Shown one piece after another: positions 32,775 through 44,453 of a DNA stretch of 64,000 nt (position 1 is its first letter; the number at the start of each line of letters is the position of its first letter). The stretch is from NCBI RefSeq assembly GCF_000143415.4, contig NW_003314362.1:62001-126000 (forward strand). Direction: 5' to 3'. This DNA is from Selaginella moellendorffii (lineage: Eukaryota > Streptophyta > Lycopodiopsida > Selaginellales > Selaginellaceae). The translations under genes were made by a program, and so were the position numbers. The notes beneath the pieces are model-generated. The model searched no databases. It was not told where the DNA came from and saw only the letters and a list, made by a program, of their open reading frames with translations.

Positions 32775-35332
32775 ATGTTTTACTCGCAGTACATTTTGGC
32801 AAAGAAAGGGCCGCTGGGGACGATCTGGATCGCAGCGCACCTCGAGAAGAAGCTCCGCAAGAACCAGGTGAACGACACCAACATCTCCACCTCTGTAGGT
32901 ATGTTGTCCGCGCAATCTTGTTCTTGTTCCTGTCCCTTTTCCCTTAATCTCTCCTTTGTGTGTGTGTGTCTCTAGATTCTATTCTCTTTCCCGAGGTTCC
33001 CATCGCGCTGCGCTTGTCGGGTCACTTGCTGCTAGGCGTTGTGAGGATTTACTCCCGCAAAGTAAACTATCTCTTCCACGATTGCAACGACGCGCTTGTC
33101 AAGCTCAAGAATGCCTTCTCCTCCGCGACTTCGGCGTCCGTGGATCTTCCGGCCGACGCCGCCAGTGCTCCCTTTCACTCCATCACTCTACCGGAAACGT
33201 TTGAGTTCGACGACATAGATGTGTTGTACATTCCTGATGGGTACGTGCTTCTTTTCTTTGGTGTTTTGTTTCTCTTTTCCCACCAAGAGCCACCGCTTGC
33301 AGAGTCGATCACCATGTTACAACTCGAGACCAAATTACTCTGGAAGAAAATGTCGTGGACGATACGTATCCGGGTTCTCAGTTCGAGCAGGACGGTATGT
33401 ATGTAGCTCCCAGGCTAACACTCGCTCACGGTTTGTTCATCTTGCAGAAAGGTTTATGGAAACTCCTCACGCTATGGACATTGGTAACGAGGTCTGCTTT
33501 GTGACTTATTCCTTTTCTCGTCAGCTTCTTTGCTAAGACGTGATCTTCAGAAATTTCCGTTGAACGAGGCTGAAACACCCGAGCTCCAAGAAGAGTGAGT
33601 TTCATCCTTCTTTCTTTTCCTTGATTTTTTTATGCTGACTGATCTTTAACTTGCTATAACAGTGTGCTTCCTCCAATGGATATGGATGTTGGACCTTCTT
33701 CGCCGCTGGATGCAGACACTGTCCCTGACATTGAGAAGCTTCGATCCGCTTCGCTGGCTGGGGAAGAAAACTTTCATGCTTTTGAGAAGCAAAGTGTCGA
33801 GCCAGTGGCAGCCGAACCACGAGAGGACGCCGTTGTCGAAGAAGCACGGCTGGTTGAAGACGAGCAGCCTTTACCGAGCACACCCGTTTCAAGGTCAGAC
33901 GCGAACTCTCCTGGTGCTCAGCGGTTTCCAGGTAATGCTTAGCATGAGATTATTGTTGTCCGAAATGCTGACGAATGCGTGCAATCACTCTAGATGGCGA
34001 CGAAACTCCTGCTTTCGGAGTTGTGGAGACCCCTGTTCCATCTCGCAAGAATAACACTCCTAGAAAGAGAAAGCAAGCATATGATATGCAGGTAACACTC
34101 TCGGAAAGGTAATGTGTTTGTTTCAATGATGTCGGATCTTCACCTTTTCTTTTTAAACTCGGCACGTTGCAGTTACATGAAAGATATGCTCAACGATTCG
34201 TCTGACCTGCGCCGGGTCCGGAGAAAGGTTTCTCCCAAGGAGATTTGGATTTTTCAAAAAGAACGTCTAGGCAAGCGTACGCTGAGCACACCTTCTGTGG
34301 ATGGTAATCTTGTCCCTGGATGCTTGTAGTCCTTAACGACCATTTTCTTCCGCAGGCCTATGCTCTCGGCTGGAACAACTTTATGACCGAGTTTTCAATC
34401 CAAAGCGATTGAAAGCCTCCGCTCCCAACGTGACCTTCGCTGCAGATGGCGCAGATGTCGAAACTACTCCCGTTCAGGATCGTACCAAAGTGCAGTCACC
34501 TCCAAAGTCACCCCTCGCCACGCCACAATCACCAGGCGGGGTTTCTCCTGCACCAGTCAGATCACCAGAGCAATCTCCTCTTGAAGTACGGAACCCATCA
34601 CCCCAGCAACTATATGCAATACCTGAAATGCCGGAAGTAGAAGCTCCCACTCCTATAATTCCAGACAGTGGCGGTAAGTTTATCGAATTATTACGATTTT
34701 GGTAACGAAAAACATTTCCTGACAGGTGGTGAAACAGGTGCATTTGAAGATAGAGTAAGCGAGCAAATTCAAAAACATCACGAGGATAATAGCAAACAAG
34801 CGGAAGAATACCACGACACTGTGCAGACCGATCATGACAAGAACACTGTGCCTCGGGAGTTTCCACCACCAATCGACTCTTGTGAGTGACTCTCTCTTAT
34901 GTTTGTGTGTGTTTTTCCCTGATTTGCTCTTTTACAGCTTATTTATTGGCTAGCAATGGCACTGACCTGGTAGGCTCACAATCTGAAGGATGGTCCGAAC
35001 GAACAAGGTACACTCTGAAAGTGAAAAACTGGAGTGAGTGAAAAACAAATCATCCATTGCAGGGCGATTGCGCAGTTTCTTCGAGCTACATTTGATACGG
35101 CTGTAAAGAGGCCTGTGACTCTGAACAAGCTCTTAACTGGCAAAACTAGGAAGGAAGCAGCTCGGATGTTTTTCGAGACTTTGGTATGGTGGATTTTTGG
35201 TTTTCAACTAGAAGCTCATGTTGCGATTGACAGGTTCTTCGAACAAATGATTACATCACAGTGGAACAAAAGAGCGCATACGAGGACATAAGTATCCATT
35301 ATCGTCCCAAGCTGATGAAGGCCGTGTTTTGA
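32775..35332 (+). CDS. RAD21: Cohesin alpha-kleisin RAD21/SCC1 (SYN family)
   Basis: The protein bridges the SMC1-SMC3 heads and closes the cohesin ring that holds sister chromatids together. The N-terminal Rad21/Rec8 domain is clear: MFYSQYILAKKGPLGTIWIA, then FPEVPIALRLS, RIYSRKVNYLFHDC, VDHHVTTRDQITLEEN. The middle is acidic and Pro/Ser-rich. The C-terminal winged-helix domain that binds SMC1 is clear: AIAQFLRATFD, TRKEAARMFFETL, VEQKSAYEDISIHY. I read 13 exons: 32775-32898, 32976-33240, 33303-33394, 33448-33491, 33551-33594, 33663-33931, 33994-34108, 34173-34303, 34356-34673, 34726-34881, 34938-35007, 35063-35183, 35234-35332. They sum to 615 codons plus stop, with introns of 50-77 nt. 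Lack of REC8-specific features makes a mitotic type likelier. The assignment to one SYN paralogue is not made. Confidence 0.93.
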
Positions 35333-35400
35333 CGAGAGGATGGTCCGTGTAAATAGGTTATCTACAGGTTTTTCCTCTGTCACAGATGTAAGTTACTTCG

Positions 35401-36545
35401 ATGGCTTCAATCGCAAATCCGGGAGTGTTCTTCCCTGTCAACAAGCAACCATATCGCATCGCAAAGTTCTCCTTTTCATCTTGTTTTGCAGCTAGTACCA
35501 GAGCAAGAGCTTCCAGAATGACGAAAGAAGAGTTCCTGGCAAGACCCATCGATGAGGTAAGCACTCTCGCTTTACTTCGTGAGAGATGGATGGAACGCTC
35601 CTTCTTTGTTGTCTGTGCAGGAATGGGAGAAAGCCAGGCGGCAGGAGACGGCGGACTTGGAGAGAAGGCGGCGCGAGGAAGACGAAGAAGAAGTGAGGCT
35701 AGCGCTCGAGTACCGAAGGATTGGGTCGAGCCTTAAGAACTATCCGCAAGAGGAGGTGAATAAGGCAAGACGGCTCGTAGCCAACTTGATCAAGTCGGGC
35801 GAGGAGATCGAAGAGGTGAGTTCCTCCTTTTTTAGCATTTGGGTGATCGCTTCAAAGTGTAGGCTCTCTGGTGTAGATGATTGTCGAGGCTGGCGATAAT
35901 GAAGAACTCACTCCACTGTTGCTTCTGGTGATCAAGAGTCGGCTGGAGCTGGCACGGCAAGACGACGAGAGAGAGGCTGTGGAAGCTCTGGATCTACTGC
36001 ACAGACGAGTTGAGGTGAAGCGCTGTTGATGATACTCTTCACGTTGAAAGAGCTATTGTTGCTTTTGGCAGTACGAAATCATGAAGAGGCAGGCGAGCCC
36101 CTCAATGCGTTTGCTCAATGAGTTGCTAAACTTGCACGATGGAACCGATGACACCGAGTGGCTGCGAAAGGCCCGGCACCGGATGCTGAAAGCTTTTCCC
36201 CCGGAGCATGCCTTCACCATCCTTGCACCTCGGGGCTTTGATCTCTCCTCGGTAGGCTCCAGTAATTGTTGCTCGTGAGGAAACTTACAACTCGTTTCTC
36301 TCGCTCAGCACCATGGTCCAATCGACGCACCAGTAGAGGGCGACGACGACGACGTTCTCCTCCGCATCGACTTCATAAGAGAAGTGAACCAGCTCGTCAA
36401 GGAAGTGGAAGCTCAAATCCATTCCCATGAAGTGGAAGACCTGGACACTGATGCTGTGGCGCTGCGGCTCAGGCTGGAAGACAAGAAGCGAAACTTGCAA
36501 TACGTGAAAGATCTGCTTGAGGTAGCTATAGCGCTGAAATGGTAA
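35401..36545 (+). CDS. PAC: PALE CRESS-like plastid RNA-binding protein
   Basis: Five exons (35401-35556, 35621-35815, 35877-36014, 36072-36251, 36309-36545), each a whole number of codons, encode 301 residues. The start is a Ser/Ala/Arg-rich stretch that looks like a plastid transit peptide. A charged, helical body follows with EEWEKARRQE, LALEYRRIGSSLKNYP, LELARQDDEREAVEALDLLH and RLLNELLNLHDG, and it ends ALKW. This pattern recalls PALE CRESS, which in Arabidopsis acts in chloroplast RNA handling and 50S ribosome assembly. The family call rests on memory of conserved blocks, so it is good but not certain. It starts only 68 bp after the RAD21 stop and points the same way. Confidence 0.75.
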
Positions 36546-36608
36546 CTTAGTAAAGTGGTATACATTTAACTGAGCATGTTTTACATAGCTTACTTTAGCC
36601 TGAGTGGC

Positions 36609-37546
36609 CTATGCATTTACAGACAAGAGTTGCTTCTCCACTTGCAAAAGTTTGCGCTGCAAAGAATAGAATAGAAAATGTTTAGAAAGCATCCAAGGGT
36701 ATTTGGAGTTTTGTTACCTGGAACGACTTGGATCTCCGGAGGGAGGGATCCAAACCAAGAGCAAGGGACAAGTAATGCCTGGCTGCATCGAATTGGGCCA
36801 TCTTTGTGTATGCGTCGGCTTGTCGGACAAAAGCCACTGGCCAGTCGGGATGTAACTCAGCAGCCATCTTGGCATCTGCTAGTCCAGCTTCTAGATCGTC
36901 CATGGCAACCAGCACAGCGGACCTGTTCTTACTCGGTGAGAAACTTAGCGGAGTTTGATTGAAAAGCTATACCTCTTGGCATAGATGTAGTGCAAGCCAC
37001 CGCTTGGATTTAGCTCAATCGCCTGGAGAAAACGAACATGAATGAATCGTCCTGTTTCTCTTCTTTAGATGGAATACGTACGTGTGTGAAGTGATCATAC
37101 GCTTGCTCGAGCTGGCCGAGGTCGACCGCCTTGTCCCCCTTTTGAGCGAGAGCAAAAGCGGCAAGATTACTCTCGGGATTGCTGGCTCCGCATTGCACGT
37201 CCAGAAAGCGCGCAGCATGCGCTGGAGTGTTGCAGTAGGAGACCAAGCGCTGGTCTGGCAGCAGCACAAGATTTGGACCCGAGCCACAGCGTCCTGGCAT
37301 TGTCGATGGATTCGAATGAGGAGAAGAAGAAGGAGAAGAAGAACACATACCCAGGCAACCGCATGATTCCACCGACACAGCCGCTGGCGCCAAATTCTGG
37401 AGCGCTTGCAGCGTCTGGAGGGAGCCGCTCTTCCTGCAAGTGGTGTGCGTGCACACCCGGACCTCGCGCCTCTTCTCCGCCGATGCGCGGCAGCCAAGAA
37501 CCCTAAATCCCACTCCCGCTGACGAGGACAATGCGCTTGTACTCAT
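36609..37546 (-). CDS. TPR protein with thioredoxin-like [2Fe-2S] domain
   Basis: Four exons on the minus strand (37546-37082, 37022-36973, 36922-36718, 36656-36609) give 255 residues. The N-terminus may be a plastid or mitochondrial targeting peptide. Residues about 30-105 form a ferredoxin-like thioredoxin fold with the four-Cys pattern CTHTTC and CGCLGMC, followed by a GPN motif. This pattern binds a [2Fe-2S] cluster in related domains. Residues about 135-235 form TPR helices (ALAQKGDKAVDLGQLEQAYD, AKMAAELHPDWPVAFVRQAD, YLSLALGLDP). The function is not known to me: the Fe-S domain suggests electron transfer or sensing and the TPRs a binding partner. It is divergent from the PP2A gene, with 263 bp between the start codons, and converges on PAC 63 bp away. 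Confidence 0.8.
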
Positions 37547-37809
37547 GGTGGGTGAAAAGAAGGAAAGAAAAAAGGGGTTTATACCTTGTGACCTGGAGGG
37601 TACACGTGGATGTGAGCCGGGTTGGGGCGGAATCGAGCTCGAGACCGGCTGTGTTTATATTACACAGGGGATCGCGAGGCTAGGGTTTTGTTCCCTTGCG
37701 AGAGAGTAATGCGGAAGGTGAGAAGGAGGGATCGGATGAATGCGGGAGGAGCTGGGATCGTCGCTGTGAAATCCAGCAGCTAAGCAGGCGCAGGGCCAAA
37801 TTCCAGAGA
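37547..37809. promoter_or_regulatory. Shared divergent promoter (TPR gene and PP2A B55)
   Basis: 263 bp lie between two opposite start codons. It contains CACGTG at 37,603-37,608 and TAGGGTTT near 37,681. The PP2A frame is also open upstream to an ATG at 37,696, so part of this region could be coding. Confidence 0.55.
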
Positions 37810-40269
37810 ATGATTAGTGTAGGCAGCGCGAATGGAGCACCTGGGGGTGGGCAGGGCCACTCTGGAGAGAGCGCGAGCTTGGCATGGAACTTCTCACAGG
37901 TGTTTGGGGAGCGCATGTCCGGTGAAGAAATCCAGGAAGGTAAGAAGGAGTTTTTTTCTTCTTAATCAGTGATTGGAATTCCTGTCCTAGCTTACAAGCA
38001 TACACACACTGAAACGCTCCAGCATAACTTAACTGCATTTATTTTGTGTTCCTTCCTATCGTCTCGCTTCGCTCGAGACGAGACGGTGTGGGATTTGGTG
38101 TCTAGGAGCTGGATGCCAATAGTGGTTTTTTCTTCGAGACTGTAGTTGACACCTGGGTTCTGGATTGGTTGCAGTTGACATTATATCCGCAATCGAATTC
38201 GACAAGACTGGTGATCATCTCGCAACTGGAGATCGCGGAGGGCGAGTAGTCCTCTTTGACAGATGTGATGATAAAGAGGTGTGAAGAGAAAGTCTGGTTT
38301 TTTTCTTTATCTTCAGTGGTACTATATATCCTAGCTTGTCTTGCTGCAGCTAAAAAACCGCAAAGAGTTAGAGAAGGCTGACCATTCGATACCTAGGCAT
38401 CCGGAGTACCGCTACTCAACCGAGTTCCAAAGCCACGAACCAGAGGTGCGCTTGCTCTATCGTTGAAGCGTGTTGATGCTACATTACTTTTGTTTTGGCT
38501 TCCCCAGTTTGACTACCTCAAGAGCCTGGAGATAGAGGAAAAGATCAACAAAATCAGATGGTGTCACACGGCTAACGGCGCTCGTTTTGTTTTATCCACT
38601 AATGACAAGACCATCAAGCTTTGGAAGGTAGGATTTCTATTCGGATTAACTTGACGCGTATGTTGGATCCTCTGAACAACGAGCAGATCACAGAAAAGAA
38701 GGTCAAGAGAGTTACAAAGCTAAACGTGGAGACGCCTGAACCATTGGGTCCTAAGAAGGCCTCGTTGATACACAACATGGCTCAAAATTTTGAAATTCCT
38801 CCCGGTGGGATTCCGTCCCTTCATTTGCCAAAGGTATGCTGCTGCTGCTTTTTCTTCTTGTTGCTAAGCTTTGCTGCAGGTTTCTTGCACCGAGACAGCA
38901 CCTTTTGCCAGATGTAGAAGAGTTTATGCAAATGCCCATACATATCATATAAATTCGATTTCCAATAACAGGTCAGCTGTTTGCATTGTGGGGCGCGTGT
39001 CTGACGCTGGTGCTCTCTTTTTTATGCAGTGATTGCGAAACGTATATTTCTGCTGACGATTTGAGAATCAACTTATGGAATATGGAAATTAGTGACCTTA
39101 GTTTCAACATTGTTGATATCAAGCCAGCTAACATGGAAGATCTTACAGGTATAGTCGCATCTCCGCTTCAGTTTTTCATGTCTGACAGGATGATGTTAAC
39201 CTTTGTACAGAAGTTATAACGTCTGCAGAGTTCCATCCCTCCCACTGCAATACTCTTGCTTATAGCAGCTCAAAGGGAACAATTCGTCTTATAGATATGC
39301 GGCAATCGGCTCTTTGTGACCGGCATGCTATATTGTAAGTTCTTGTCTTCTACGCGTGGACTGAAGTTCCATCCTTCCAATGTAGGTTCGAGGAACAGGA
39401 AGCTCCTGCAACAAGATCATTTTTTACAGAAATTGTTGCCTCCATCTCGGATATCAAGTTTTCTCGTAGTGGACGGTACATTCTCAGCCGCGACTATATG
39501 ACATTAAAGGTTTGGCGTTTGTTTTGTTTGCTCGGATCTTTCATTGTTAACGTTTCTTCCTACTTTCAGCTTTGGGACGTGAACATGAACGCCTCTCCGG
39601 TTGTGTCTTTCAAAGTTCATGAGTATTTGAGACCTAAGGTTGCGTCTTTCGATGTCGTTCGGGTGGTCCCTGACTTTGCGGGTTCTTTTGCGTTGCAGTT
39701 ATGTGACTTGTATGAGAACGATTCTTTATTCGACAAATTCGAGTGCTGTTTAAGTGGCGATGGCCTCCGTGTAGCAACCGGATCCTACAGGTATGGATGA
39801 TTCGAGTTTCCAAGTGTGTGTGTGACGAGCTTTTTCATGTTTTGCAGTAATTTGTTTCGTGTGTTTGGGGTGACCCCGGGTAGCGATGAAGCGACTACTT
39901 TGGAGTGTACTAAAACGCCAAACAGGTACGAGAAAAAGAGAAAGCTTCTCTCCGGAGTGGATTGTTCTAACGGTTTTCGCTGGTGATGAAGGCGGCAAGC
40001 ACAAACCCCGAGCAGATTCAGCCGTTTCCCTGCCCTCTCTCGAGGGCGGCGACGAGGTGAAGGTTTCTGGAAAGTTTCAGTTCTCGTTTTGGTGATTGAT
40101 GGTTTCTTCTTTTGCGTTTGTAGAGAATGGAGGCAGTGGTGCCGCTTCTGGGAGTGAGATGAATGGCAGCTACGATTTCTCATCAAAGCTGTTGCATTTG
40201 GCGTGGCATCCGTGTGCTAATCTCATCGCATGCGCCGCCTCCAACAGCCTGTACATGTATTATGCTTAA
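37810..40269 (+). CDS. PP2A regulatory subunit B55
   Basis: A WD40-repeat substrate-targeting subunit of protein phosphatase 2A, in the cytoplasm and nucleus. Fourteen exons (37810-37939, 38175-38278, 38350-38445, 38508-38627, 38687-38833, 38880-38971, 39030-39148, 39211-39334, 39386-39509, 39570-39638, 39699-39790, 39848-39925, 39992-40056, 40124-40269) sum to 501 residues, the usual plant B55 size. Hallmark blocks are present: [118 protein letters not shown] and a final SLYMYYA. Exon 13 depends on a 66-nt intron at 39,926-39,991. Without it the frame would stop early. An upstream in-frame ATG at 37,696 is an alternative start. Confidence 0.95.
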
Positions 40270-40570
40270 GTAGAGTGAGAGCGAGACAAAAAGAAAAAAA
40301 AAAAACAAACAAAAAAAGTGAGAGTATCCAGCGATCGATCGAAGAGTTATTTCTTCTTCTTTTTCTTCTTCTTCGTCTTCCTTGCAACAATCTTCTTCGC
40401 GAAAGAGAAAAGAAATAAGCAAATGCAAGCAAGCAAGCCATTCTTTGTAGACTGACTTCAAACTTTTCAAGTAATAATCTTGTATCAATGGAAGTAAAGG
40501 CTTATCATTCAAAGGAGCTGCTTAGGTTTTTATTCTTTGCCGCGAGGGAGTGGAGAGAGAATTCTCCCCG

Positions 40571-43135
40571 ATGGCGGCAGCTGCTGCTCCGGCGATCCCA
40601 GTGCTTGTGGCTGGAGGAGTAGCAGCTCTCGTCCTGAAATTCTTCTCCAGGAGGCCACCAGCAGCGCCAGAAATCCAGGGAGAAGCATCCGATGATGGTA
40701 AAGATGCTTCCTCCGCTCCAGAGGTTCCTCCGATCACTCTCAGCTGGCACAAGATCTGCTGCGCGCTCCAGGCCAAGGATGGCATCACGACGGTGAGTGG
40801 ATATTTCGATCGATGGTCTCATCACTCGCGATGCGATTGCTCTCTTTCGCTTAGGTGAAGCGCCTGCTTAAGAATCTGAGTGGAGAAGCGAAGGCAGGGA
40901 GGCTTCTGGCGATCATGGGGCCATCTGGCTCTGGAAAGACGACCATTCTTAACGTTCTAGCCGGGCAGCTCGCTGCATCGCCTCGACTCAAGCTTACGGG
41001 GCTGCTCTTCGTCAATGGAACTCCCTGCGTTTCTACGTCTTACAAGTAAGCTATCGGCTAGCTTAATATTAGTTTTTCATTCATTCTATTCATCGCAGGG
41101 TTGCATATGTCCGGCAAGAAGATCTCTTCTTCTCTCAACTCACGGTTCGCGAGACACTCTCCCTTGCTGCTGAGCTTCAATTGCCGGGATCTAGCACTGC
41201 TGCGGAGAGGAGTCGCTACGTGGATGACATACTGCAACGCTTGGGGCTGGTATTTCTATTTTGAACTTGTTTTGTATCATTAAAAACTTCTGTGAGCCAT
41301 GGAACATTGTAGGTGCGCTGTGCGGACACGCCCGTGGGTGATGCCAAAGTGAGAGGCATCAGTGGTGGAGAGAAAAAGAGGCTGTCGATAGCCTGCGAAC
41401 TCATTGCCAGTCCATCTGTAATTTTTGCCGACGAGCCAACTACAGGTTTGTTTTGTGCTACGCAGTTTCGGAGTCATTTCTGATTCCTTGGACTTTTTCC
41501 CTTGGCCAGGACTTGATGCATTTCAAGCAGAGCAAGTGATGGAAACTCTCAAGAAACTTGCCCAAGATGGTCATACCGTTGTGTGTTCGATTCATCAGCC
41601 TCGTGGATCAATCTATTCCAAGTTTGACGACCTCTTATTGCTCTCGGAGGGATCAGTCATTTATGCAGGCCCGGCACAAAATGAAGCTCTAGCATATTTT
41701 GCAGGCCTCGGGTTTGCAGTTTATATTTTTCAGCATGAAATCTCTGACAGAAGTTTATCGCAGGCATTCGTGTCCAGAACACGTAAATCCGGCGGAATTT
41801 TTTGCCGACCTCATCTCGATCGATTATAGCTCCCCGGAGAAAGAATCGGCCTCAAGAAAACGCGTGGAAGCTTTTGTGGAAATTTTTGCGACTACACTGT
41901 ATGCCACTCGATCACTTTCTGGGACCGAGCCAGCTCCCGTAAAGCTTTCCACACAATATGTTACACAGCAGAAGGTTGGGTGGTGGAAGCAGTTCAGGCT
42001 GCTCTTTAGACGAGCCTGGCTGCAGGTATGTACGCGTGTGCATGAACCTTTCGAAGAGCTTACTCCGTTCATTTATTACCAGGCAATACGCGATGGCCCG
42101 ACAAACAAAGTGCGAAGTAGGATGTCCGTTGCAGCTGCCATGATCTTTGGCTCGATCTACTGGAGAATGGGGCGTTCCCAGACGTCAATTCAAGATCGTA
42201 TGGGTCTCCTTCAGGTCTGTTTTGAATTGCCTTGTAATGGATTTATGTAAGTTCACTCCTCTCTACAGGTTGCAGCTGTGAACACTGCAATGGCTGCACT
42301 GACCAAGACTGTTAATGTCTTTCCTAAGGAACGTGCTATCGTTGATAGAGAGAGAGCCAAGGGAAGCTACGGTTTGGCACCTTACTTGGCTGCGAAGCTC
42401 ATAGCGGAGATGCCAATTGGTGCTGCCTTTCCTCTCCTCTTTGGTGCCATTCTCTATCCAATGGCTCGGCTCCATCCATCAGCAAAGAGGTGATACCTTA
42501 TAGTAAACTACCACTCACTTCCATTCTAAAGTTGGTTTGCATGCGCTACAGGTTTGGTAGTTTCTCAAGCATTGTGACTGTGGAGTCTTTCACGGCGTCG
42601 GCTATGGGATTGTGTGTGGGAGCCATGGTTCCCACTACGGAGGCAGCAATGGCACTGGGACCATCGCTCATGACCGTGTTCATCGTCTTTGGTGGCTACT
42701 ACGTGAACTCGGAGAACGCTCCCGTCATGTTCCGCTGGATTCCGCGAGTGTCACTCATAAGATGGTAAGCATTGAATCTACTTTCTCGGCTCTGAGCAAT
42801 GTCGTTCAATGCAGGGCTTTCCAAGCACTGTGCATAAACGAGTTTAAGGGATTAAAGTTCGAGTGTGACAAACCGTATGATCTTCCCAACGGGGAACAGG
42901 TATTTAATACTGATCTTCCTGTGTTTTTGTTCTTGATGCGATCTTGCGCTTATCGAGAAAATGTAACGGCGTGCTGCAGGCACTGGAAAGATTGGGATTC
43001 GGTGACAGCACCATAAACAAGGCAATGGTGGAAGAAGGCCGAATTCTCCTCTTTTGGTACACAATGACATACGCATTGATGAGGAAGAACAAGCCTCGGT
43101 ACCAACGTATTGTAGCACCAGATGAGAGCTCATAA
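40571..43135 (+). CDS. ABCG7: ABCG half-size transporter (ABCG7-like)
   Basis: A membrane ATPase that needs to dimerise, exporting an unknown substrate. Eleven exons (40571-40792, 40855-41045, 41099-41249, 41313-41445, 41510-41711, 41764-42025, 42083-42214, 42269-42489, 42552-42764, 42815-42899, 42980-43135) give 655 residues. The nucleotide-binding half comes first, as in all ABCG proteins: Walker [10 protein letters not shown], signature [10 protein letters not shown], Walker [13 protein letters not shown] and the switch SIHQPRGS. The membrane half has about six hydrophobic segments ([57 protein letters not shown]). The N-terminus, with a hydrophobic stretch, resembles ABCG7 of Arabidopsis and may target a plastid or endomembrane. 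Subfamily placement is from similarity by eye. Confidence 0.9.
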
Positions 43136-43236
43136 CACCCGAGTAAGTGGTTTTCAAACAAGAAAGAAGCTCTCTCGCATTTTGCTTTTTTATTTCCCGG
43201 CATTGGAATCAATCAACCAATGCAGATATAAAGTAC

Positions 43237-44193
43237 TCAACTCAGCATCGAGGAGAGTCCTGCAGCGATCGCCTCCTTGCCAGCCACGTCAAATGGCTCG
43301 TCACCAATGTAGAGATCAAACAGGCAGCGGCACAGGAGTTCGCTCTTGACACTCCCGACCTCCTGGCCATCGACTGAGAAGGAAGAACAGAAAATGGTAA
43401 CTCGAAGGCCTATGAATTGCGAACTTACTTCTGGTGGACAGGACGTGACCGGGGAGTCGGACCATGTCGATGGCTGTCCCCTTTGGCAGCTTGATATCCT
43501 CCTTGAAGAGCTGAGTGAAACTGTGGAGGAGCAAAGAGAAGAGATCGAGTGCTAGGAAACGAGAGAAGCAACTTATCAAGCCAAACCTCTGGAGGAGTTG
43601 TTTGTTCTCGGCCCCGGAGAACTTCTTGATGCGTCCGCCAATGGATTCCTCGAAGGCGCTGCGCACGGTGCCCATCTTGAGCTTGCCATAGACGATGACG
43701 AGCCGGACGCTCATCTCCGCATCCATGCATGGCAGCTCCGCCAGCGAGATCGCCTTCTTGTCATCCTTAAGCTTGAGCTCGCGGAGCTTGGCGGCGTTGG
43801 CATAGATTCCTGGACGAGCGAGCACACATTGTCAGAGATGGAAGCCAAAAGATGGGAGTTTGTACCAAAGGCGTAGACGACGATGCTCTTGAGGCCCAAG
43901 ATGCTCTTTTTGCGCAATCCCGTGCCGCCCAGCTCCAGCTTTGCGCCATCGCTGTCGATCCAAGCAGGGAACTCGGCCCCGGTGGAGGATTCCACGGTGA
44001 GAGGAGGAGAGGGGAGAGCCATGGATATGGCGGCGAAGAATGGCGATGGAGAGGGAGGAGGAAGAGAAAGCTTGAGACGAGCATATGAATAATTCACTGC
44101 TACCGCGACTGCCGCGGCGGCTGCTGCTGCCATAGCCGCGGGAGGTCGCGGCGAGCGACACGGCGGCATGCCACCGCGAGCCATGGCCTCCAT
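43237..44193 (-). CDS. Chalcone-isomerase-like / fatty-acid-binding protein
   Basis: Four exons (44193-43866, 43809-43587, 43520-43429, 43373-43237) give 259 residues. An Ala/Ser/Arg-rich N-terminus looks like a plastid transit peptide. The chalcone isomerase fold follows: GTGLRKKSILGLKSIVVYAFG, GIYANAAKLRE, LVIVYGKLKMGTVRSAFEES, LFKEDIKLPKGTAIDM, DGQEVGSVKSELLCRCLFDLY. Plastid members of this fold bind fatty acids (FAP proteins) and do not cyclise chalcones, and the plastid-like N-terminus fits that group. Catalytic residues of true chalcone isomerase were not checked in detail. The start chosen is the first ATG. Further ATGs lie four and nine codons downstream. The gene is convergent with ABCG7, 100 bp apart. 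Confidence 0.85.
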
Positions 44194-44453
44194 TTTCTTT
44201 TTCTCTCTTTCTTTCACGGCTATCTAAACCCAGGTAGGAGTTTGTCCTATTACCCCAGTGGAAAACACAATCTTTTCCATGAGAGCTTCCAAGATATCAA
44301 CCCTTCAAACATGGTCACTTTAACTACTTCCCCTTGTAAGGAAAATTTGCGATTTACGATATGGTTGAGAGGTTCCACCACCTTGGTCTCTTGGACACTC
44401 TATTTTTTCTCCACTTGGGTTTTAGGGCGCGCAGGATTTTAGGCTAGCAAGGA
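44194..44453. promoter_or_regulatory. Shared divergent promoter (CHI-like and DUF89 genes)
   Basis: 260 bp between opposite start codons. No TATA-type element stands out. TTTTAGGG lies about 30 bp before the DUF89 start. Confidence 0.45.

Noticed and set aside
32634-32915. Minus-strand gene over the RAD21 start
   Set aside because: It is a shadow of the strongly conserved first RAD21 exon.
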